Shown here: positions 59,160 through 64,000 of the stretch, piece by piece
Position numbering within the stretch: the first letter of the stretch is position 1
How the letters are laid out: every line of letters begins with the position of its first letter
Source: BD2-11 clade cluster bacterium bin43
GTDB lineage: Bacteria > Gemmatimonadota > Gemmatimonadetes > Longimicrobiales > Gaopeijiaceae
DNA: 64,000 nt
Reading direction: 5' to 3'
Assembly: GCA_002238605.1 (NCBI GenBank)
Contig: MPMR01000006.1
Coordinates: 62,001-126,000, forward strand
Made by a program: the position numbers and the translations under genes
The notes under the pieces: model-generated
Seen by the model: only the letters and a program-made list of their open reading frames with translations
The model's database searches: none
Told to the model about the DNA's origin: nothing

Positions 59160-59555
59160 TCAGACGCCCGGAATCACTCGGATGTCAGGGCACCGCAGGA
59201 GCGATGCGTCCGCCGTAACCAGGGTGAGCTCGTGCACCGCGGCCGTAGCCGCGATGAAGCGATCGGCGGGATCGTCATGACCGACCCGGATGGTGCGGCT
59301 GGCCAGCGCAATGTCGAACGTCACGGGGAGCTCGCGCACTGGCCCGACGGTCAGGGCGGTCCGGATCCAGCTCCAGGGATCGGGGCGGAGCAGCACGCGA
59401 TCCTTCTCGGCCAGCACCAGCGTTTCCCAGACGCTGACGGGCGAAAGCGCCAGGGTGTTTGCCGGGTCGGTCAGTTCGTTGCGCGCCCGGCCGCAGAGCC
59501 GTTGGGGATCCAGCAGGCTCCAGAGCCAGATGTGGGTGTCGAGAAGCAGATTCAC
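59160..59555 (-). CDS. PIN-domain toxin (VapC/FitB type)
   Basis: A 131-residue PIN nuclease: VNLLLDTHIWLWSLLDPQRL with the first Asp, LSPVSVWETLVLAEKDRVLL with Glu, HDDPADRFIAATAAVHELTL with two Asp, and VTADASLLRC. This is the complete set of acidic residues. The GTG start at 59555 overlaps the antitoxin stop by 4 bases. It would cleave a tRNA or rRNA when free of antitoxin. Confidence 0.9.
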   Translation of the reverse strand: MNLLLDTHIWLWSLLDPQRLCGRARNELTDPANTLALSPVSVWETLVLAEKDRVLLRPDPWSWIRTALTVGPVRELPVTFDIALASRTIRVGHDDPADRFIAATAAVHELTLVTADASLLRCPDIRVIPGV

Positions 59556-59983
59556 CGGTTGTCGATGTCGTTCGGCCCGCGGATGGCCGAGTGGTCCGGC
59601 CCGCGGATGTCCGAGCCGAGCGCTTCCCAGGCGGAGGGCTCGACGGCCGGGGACACGATGTCGCCGACGATCTCGCCGACGTCGCTCATGGCCCCGATCC
59701 ACGCTCCGCTTCCGTCGACGAGGGGGGCGCCGACCGCTGGCCCGGCCGCGTCGGCCTCGGTGGCCCGGACGTCGGCCTCGGTGGCCGCAATGGTCGAATC
59801 GGCCCGGTACCGGGTGGCCATCCGCGCCCGCTCGCGCACGATGCCGAGCGAGGGTCTCGGGGCCGCGGACCGCGCGAGCAGATAGCGCAGTTCGCCCTCA
59901 AGCGAACGATGGTTGGCTCTGGCTCGTGCCTTGAGCGCGGCGATCACGTCGTCGTCCACGTTGCGAATGGTGACTACGCCCAT
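59552..59983 (-). CDS. FitA/VapB-like antitoxin with long repeat-rich tail
   Basis: A 143-residue protein. Residues 1-45 are ribbon-helix-helix (GVVTIRNVDDDVIAALKARA, ANHRSLEGELRYLL), the FitA/Phd-like pattern. Residues 45-143 are long for this family and contain repeats: ATEADVRATEADAA and SDIRGPDHSAIRGPND. The ATG at 59983 is preceded by GGAGGGACGC. It is coupled to the PIN toxin gene. Confidence 0.85.
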   Translation of the reverse strand: MGVVTIRNVDDDVIAALKARARANHRSLEGELRYLLARSAAPRPSLGIVRERARMATRYRADSTIAATEADVRATEADAAGPAVGAPLVDGSGAWIGAMSDVGEIVGDIVSPAVEPSAWEALGSDIRGPDHSAIRGPNDIDNR

Positions 59984-60000
59984 GCGTCCCTCCGCGTGCG

Positions 60001-60050
60001 TCAGCGTACCCGGCGCCGGCTTCGTCAGCGTACCCGGCGCCGGCTTCGTC
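60001..60050. repeat. 24-bp tandem repeat upstream of antitoxin
   Basis: The unit TCAGCGTACCCGGCGCCGGC plus TTCG occurs twice in full, with a short third start. Each holds a GGCGCC palindrome inside CCGGCGCCGG. It covers the region just upstream of the minus-strand antitoxin gene, so it may act as an operator array, or be a simple expansion. Confidence 0.8.
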
Positions 60051-60204
60051 AGCCTGCGTGTGACATCGAAACGTAGTGGCTTTGCCTGCATAATGCCATC
60101 ATCGAGCCCTTTGCCCTTGCACGCCGCGCCGCAAGAGTAGTACGGTTCGCCATCGCCGGAACCCAGAGAGACACCCGGACAAGCGAAGGGAGACGCGCCC
60201 GGAA

Positions 60205-61842
60205 ATGATGAAAATGCCAGCTTGCACTGCCGCGATCGCCCTTTCGGGAGCGCTGCTCTGCGTCATGCCGCTCACGGCACAGCACCGAAGCGTCCCGCCC
60301 CCCGCAGCCTACGCGATCGAGGGCGTGACGGTCGTCGGACCCGGCCTTCAGGAAGAGCCGGGCGTCACGGTCGTCGTTCGAGGAGGACTGATCGAGGCGA
60401 TGGAGGCCGGGCTCGCGGTTCCCGCGGACGCGGAGCGGCTGGAGGGGGACTCCCTCTATCTCTACCCGGGACTCGTCGACGCCGACGGCGTGAGCGAGTT
60501 CGAGTTCCCCGAGGCTCCGGAGGATGGACCGCCGTCCTGGGCGCCCACCCGAATCGCTCAGCGCGTCACCCCGTATCGGCGCGTCGCCGACTACGTCACG
60601 GCGACCGGAGGGGCGCAGGGCGAGCAGCGAAGGCGCGGGATCGTCGCCGCCGCGGTACACGCGGGGGACGGAATCGCCCCGGGCCGCAGCGCGGTCCTGC
60701 TGAATCGCGTCGACGCCGAAACCTCGCGCGAGCTGATCGCCCGCCCCGATGCCGGACTCTCGATGAGCCTCCAGACGGCACAGGGCGTGTATCCCTCGAC
60801 GCTCCTCGGCGTGATGGCCACCATCCGGCAGGCGTTCCTGGACGCCGAGCGCCAGGCCGCCCTCGAGAGCGCCTTCGCGAATGGCCGTGCCGGGATGACG
60901 ATGCCGGACTGGGATCCGGACTTCGAGGTGCTCCGCTCGGTCGCGGCAGGGGAGACACCCGTGTTCTTCCGGGCCGCGGACTCGGAGGAGATCCGTCGGG
61001 TGCTCGGGCTCGCCGACGAGATCGGCTTCCGCCCGATCATCGTCGGAGGCGACGAGGCGTGGCAGCTCGCGGAGGATCTCGCCGACCGGGGTGTTCCGGT
61101 CCTCATCGACACGGACTTCCCCGAGCCGGATGAGTGGGATCCCGAGAGCGAGGAGGAGCTCGAACCCGCGGCCTTCCGGGAGAAGCGCGACCTCGAGGCG
61201 GTGTACGGCAACGCCGCCGCGCTCGAGGCAGCCGGCGTGCAGTTTGCGCTGACCAGCGGGGAGGGCGACGCGGACCTGGTCGCGGGGGCCCGAACGGCCG
61301 TCGAGTACGGGCTGTCCCGGAACGCGGCGGTTGCGGCGATAACCACAGCTCCCGCCGAAATCCTGGGCGTAGCATCGCTGATCGAGGTCGACGAGGGCAG
61401 GCCGGCGACCTTCATCCTGACGACCGGCCCCCTGCTCGACGAGGGGAGCGAGATCGCATACACCTTCGTCGAGGGCAGGTACGAGGTCGGGTCCGGATCC
61501 GGCGCCGGGGGCAGCGAGGCTCCAACCGTGAACGTGACCGGCGCTTGGGAAGTAGAGGTGACCGCGCAGGGAATGATGGTCCCCATGGAGATGGAGCTCC
61601 AGCAGGAAGGAAGCGAGTTCTCGGGCACCGCGGCCGCGGACATGTTCGGAGATGCCGAGGTGCGCGGCGGACGGGTTTCGGGCAGCGAAGTCTCGTTCCG
61701 CCTGGTCGTCTCGGCGGGCGGCGAGTCGATGGAGGTGTCGTTCGAGGCCGACGTGGAGGGCGATCGCATGAACGGTTCGGGATCGAGCCCGATGGGGGAT
61801 TTCCAGATGACGGCCCGACGGGCTCCGGGAGGTGCGCGATGA
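60205..61842 (+). CDS. Exported amidohydrolase-fold protein lacking the HxH motif
   Basis: A 545-residue protein with a signal peptide (AIALSGALLCVMPLTAQ). The frame around residues 30-440 follows the imidazolonepropionase-like amidohydrolase fold: VVVRGGLIEAMEAG, then YLYPGLVDADGVSEF, VEYGLSRNAAVAAITTAPAE and VDEGRPATFILTTGPL. The metal-binding H-x-H that should follow PGLVD is replaced by ADG, so it is probably not a normal metal hydrolase. The last 115 residues form a separate beta domain (VTGAWEVEVTAQGMMVPMEM). It overlaps the next gene by 4 bases. Confidence 0.85.
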   Translation: MMKMPACTAAIALSGALLCVMPLTAQHRSVPPPAAYAIEGVTVVGPGLQEEPGVTVVVRGGLIEAMEAGLAVPADAERLEGDSLYLYPGLVDADGVSEFEFPEAPEDGPPSWAPTRIAQRVTPYRRVADYVTATGGAQGEQRRRGIVAAAVHAGDGIAPGRSAVLLNRVDAETSRELIARPDAGLSMSLQTAQGVYPSTLLGVMATIRQAFLDAERQAALESAFANGRAGMTMPDWDPDFEVLRSVAAGETPVFFRAADSEEIRRVLGLADEIGFRPIIVGGDEAWQLAEDLADRGVPVLIDTDFPEPDEWDPESEEELEPAAFREKRDLEAVYGNAAALEAAGVQFALTSGEGDADLVAGARTAVEYGLSRNAAVAAITTAPAEILGVASLIEVDEGRPATFILTTGPLLDEGSEIAYTFVEGRYEVGSGSGAGGSEAPTVNVTGAWEVEVTAQGMMVPMEMELQQEGSEFSGTAAADMFGDAEVRGGRVSGSEVSFRLVVSAGGESMEVSFEADVEGDRMNGSGSSPMGDFQMTARRAPGGAR

Positions 61843-64000
61843 ATACTCGGCAAATGACATGCGCTGGCCTGGCGGTCGCGGCGATCGGCCTCTTCCCGGG
61901 AACCCCTGCCGCCGCGCAGGAGTGGGACGTGCAGCTCCCCGCCGATCGGGGAAGCTACCCGACGGGCGACCTGTTCATCCGGAATATCGAGGCCTTGCAC
62001 ACGGCGGCCGGCCCGGTGCTGGAGGGAGTCTCGATCCTGATCCGGGATGGGATCATCGAGGCGATCGGAGCTGGCCTCACGGCGCCCGAAGGCGTGCGCG
62101 TGATCGACGGGACGGGCCTCACCGCGATGCCGGGCATCGTCGACGAGCACTCGCACACGGCGCTTCTCGCCGGCAACGAAGGGACCGCTCCCGTCGTGCC
62201 CGAGGTGCGGGTCCTGGACGCGCTCACGACCGAGGACTTCGGGATCTACCGGGCCCTGTCGGGCGGGGTGACGACCGCCCGCATCATGCACGGCAGCTCG
62301 AACCCGATCGGCGGCCAGAGCGCCGTGGTCAAGATGCGCTGGGGAATGGACGCCACCGAGCAGCTGCTCATCCCCGGGGCGCCGAAGTTCGTGAAGTTCG
62401 CCCTCGGAGAGAACGTGACCCGGAAGGGGTCCCCGCCAAACGCCAATTCCCGGTTCCCGATGAGTCGCGCGGGCGTCGAGGCGATCTACGTCGAGGCATT
62501 CACCGCCGCGCAGGCCTACCGGGCGGAGTGGAACCGCTTCCGCGAGAACCCGGGCGCCTTCCCCGTCCCCCCGCGCCGCGACCTCCGGCTCGAGGCGCTG
62601 GTCGACATCATGGAGGGGCGCATCCGCATCCACGCACACTCGTACCGCGCGGACGAGATCCTCATGCTCATCCGCGTCGCGGAACGGTTCGGGTTCCGGA
62701 TCGACGTGTTCACGCACGTCATGGAGGGATATCGGGTCGCGACCGAGATGGCGGAGCACGGGGCCGCCGGCTCGACCTTCTCCGACTGGTGGCAGTACAA
62801 GCTCGAGGCGTACGAGTCGATCCCGCACAACGCCGCGATCATGCACCAGCACGGTGTGCTCACCGCGATCAACTCCGACATCCCCTCGCTCCAGCCCTTC
62901 ATGCACCGCGAGATCGTGAAGCCGGTGAAGTACGGGGGCGTGAGCGAGCTGGAAGCGCTGCAGATGCTGACGCTGAATCCGGCGCGGATGATGTACCTGG
63001 ACGACCGGGTCGGCAGCCTCGAGGAGGGCAAGGAAGGAGATGTCGTGCTGCTCGACGGATCGCCCTTCGATTCGTTCAGCCGCATCGAGAAGACGATCGT
63101 GGACGGAATCCTCTACTACGACGTGGACGATGAGGAGGGAACGCGGGGCGAGCCCGTGCGAGCGGTCACGGATGTCGTCGCGGCGCCGGCCACGCCACGG
63201 ACTTCAACCCCCGGCGACGGCCCGGACGCCGGGAACGCCCCTGGCGCAAACGGAGAAGCGCCGCCGCGACCCGCGACCGCCCAGGAAGCCGCGACCGCTC
63301 TCGTGGGCGGGACGGTGCACACGGTGTCGGGCGGGACGATTCCGGACGGGGTGGTGCTCGTCCGGGGCGGGACCATCGAGGCGGTGGGAACCCGGTCCGA
63401 CGTGCAGATCCCCGCCGACGCCGCGCGCGTGGAGGTGGCCGGGCGGCACGTCTATCCGGGCATGGTCGACCCGTTCACGACGCTCGGGCTGCTCGAGTTC
63501 GGCGCGGTCGGCCAGGCGACCGACATCGCCGAGATCGGGGACTACAACCCGCACATCCGCGCGCTCCCGGCCGTAAACCCCTACTACCCCAGCCTGAACG
63601 TGGCGCGGGCCAACGGCATCACCACGGTTCAGACTGCGCAGGGCGGCGGTGTGGTTCGAGGCACGGGCTCGGTCATCCAGCTCAACGACGGCGACACCTT
63701 CGAGAAGGTGGCCGTGGCTCCGCAGGCATCCCTGATCGTCGATCTGCCAGCCGGCCCCGAGGGGGACGACGATGAGGAACCGGAGCTCGACAGCAGCGCC
63801 ATGGAGGACCTCGTCGACCTGTTCGAGCGCGCCGTAGCCTACGGAGCGAACCCGTCGACCTCCGACGACCCGACCGCGCCCTTCGAGGCGAACACCTGGG
63901 GCGGCGAGGCCGTCCTGCTCGACGCGCTTCAGCCGGCGCTCCGCGGAGAGATCCCGGTCTTCTTCTCGGTGGACACGGCCTGGGAGATCCGCACCCTGTT
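61839..64000 (+). CDS. Exported double amidohydrolase, cut by window end
   Basis: From ATG 61839 the frame stays open to the window edge, 720 codons. A signal peptide ends at TPAAAQE. The first domain has the metal motif MPGIVDEHSHTALL, KFVKFALGEN, IRIHAHSYRADEI, FTHVMEG and INSDIPSLQPFM, a complete amidohydrolase. A Pro/Gly/Ala linker follows at about residues 445-480. A second amidohydrolase-like domain begins GGTVHTVSGGTIPDGVVLVR, but after VYPGMVD it reads PFTTLG, so H-x-H is missing, as in the previous gene. The two genes probably act together on peptides or amides outside the cytoplasm. Confidence 0.88.
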   Translation, partial: MNTRQMTCAGLAVAAIGLFPGTPAAAQEWDVQLPADRGSYPTGDLFIRNIEALHTAAGPVLEGVSILIRDGIIEAIGAGLTAPEGVRVIDGTGLTAMPGIVDEHSHTALLAGNEGTAPVVPEVRVLDALTTEDFGIYRALSGGVTTARIMHGSSNPIGGQSAVVKMRWGMDATEQLLIPGAPKFVKFALGENVTRKGSPPNANSRFPMSRAGVEAIYVEAFTAAQAYRAEWNRFRENPGAFPVPPRRDLRLEALVDIMEGRIRIHAHSYRADEILMLIRVAERFGFRIDVFTHVMEGYRVATEMAEHGAAGSTFSDWWQYKLEAYESIPHNAAIMHQHGVLTAINSDIPSLQPFMHREIVKPVKYGGVSELEALQMLTLNPARMMYLDDRVGSLEEGKEGDVVLLDGSPFDSFSRIEKTIVDGILYYDVDDEEGTRGEPVRAVTDVVAAPATPRTSTPGDGPDAGNAPGANGEAPPRPATAQEAATALVGGTVHTVSGGTIPDGVVLVRGGTIEAVGTRSDVQIPADAARVEVAGRHVYPGMVDPFTTLGLLEFGAVGQATDIAEIGDYNPHIRALPAVNPYYPSLNVARANGITTVQTAQGGGVVRGTGSVIQLNDGDTFEKVAVAPQASLIVDLPAGPEGDDDEEPELDSSAMEDLVDLFERAVAYGANPSTSDDPTAPFEANTWGGEAVLLDALQPALRGEIPVFFSVDTAWEIRTL

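Noticed and set aside
60591-62906. Long minus-strand frame opposite the two amidohydrolase genes
   Set aside because: It is a shadow of the coding strand. No ribosome site or domain is seen, and the plus-strand genes have signal peptides and family motifs.

Overview
The window is a 64 kb piece of a GC-rich bacterial chromosome. Gene content and style suggest a Gemmatimonadota-like heterotroph, possibly marine or host-associated. This is an inference from many secreted peptidases and amidohydrolases, beta-propeller lipoproteins, GTG/TTG starts, GC-rich third positions and an aerobic CO dehydrogenase. There is no rRNA and no ordinary tRNA; one tmRNA gene is present.

Positions 1-29,700 look like core genome. 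First come a truncated TPR protein, an SDR oxidoreductase and a minus-strand peptidase/outer-membrane pair (M14 and a small barrel-like protein). A compact four-gene minus-strand operon follows, for nicotinate phosphoribosyltransferase, nicotinamidase, an M3 oligopeptidase and a YncE-like lipoprotein. Next are a CorC/HlyC transporter, glutamine synthetase of the non-adenylylated alpha type, LspA, tmRNA, DusB and an ammonium transporter. A three-gene amidoligase-type cassette (circularly permuted ATP-grasp, alpha-E, transglutaminase) and a TorF-like porin lead into an eight-gene CO dehydrogenase block: MocA-like, XdhC-YHS, CoxD, CoxE, CoxG, CoxM, CoxS, CoxL. CoxL has the form I active-site motif AYRCSFR. 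coxE is frameshifted by a 101-bp tandem duplication, and its upstream neighbours carry low-complexity repeat expansions.

Positions 29,700-56,600 are an accessory region of visibly lower or mixed GC. It mixes whole genes with many broken pieces. Whole genes include a SEC-C protein with a nuclease-like core, a winged-helix-like unknown, two ArsR-SRPBCC cassettes with matching operators, a DnaQ-like exonuclease, a two-gene TerB-like/glycine-zipper membrane operon, a P-loop kinase, HicBA, an orphan HigA-like antitoxin, a VapB-like antitoxin and an Rpn-family nuclease. Broken pieces include two IS3 remnants, an IS21-like end, halves of vapC, pieces of hicBA and of the P-loop kinase, an LRR remnant and at least six Rpn fragments. 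Several Rpn fragments keep only the C-terminal domain, two of them with their own ribosome binding site and start.

Positions 56,600-64,000 return to GC-rich chromosome: an orphan ABC substrate-binding lipoprotein, a saccharopine-dehydrogenase-like reductase, a PIN/FitA-like toxin-antitoxin pair and two translationally coupled amidohydrolase-family proteins, the second cut by the window edge.

The best candidates for undescribed biology are the Rpn nuclease with free-standing C-terminal domains (possible trans-acting inhibitors), the TerB-like/unknown two-gene membrane operon at 41.7-44.3 kb, and the XdhC-YHS fusion in the CO dehydrogenase maturation set.
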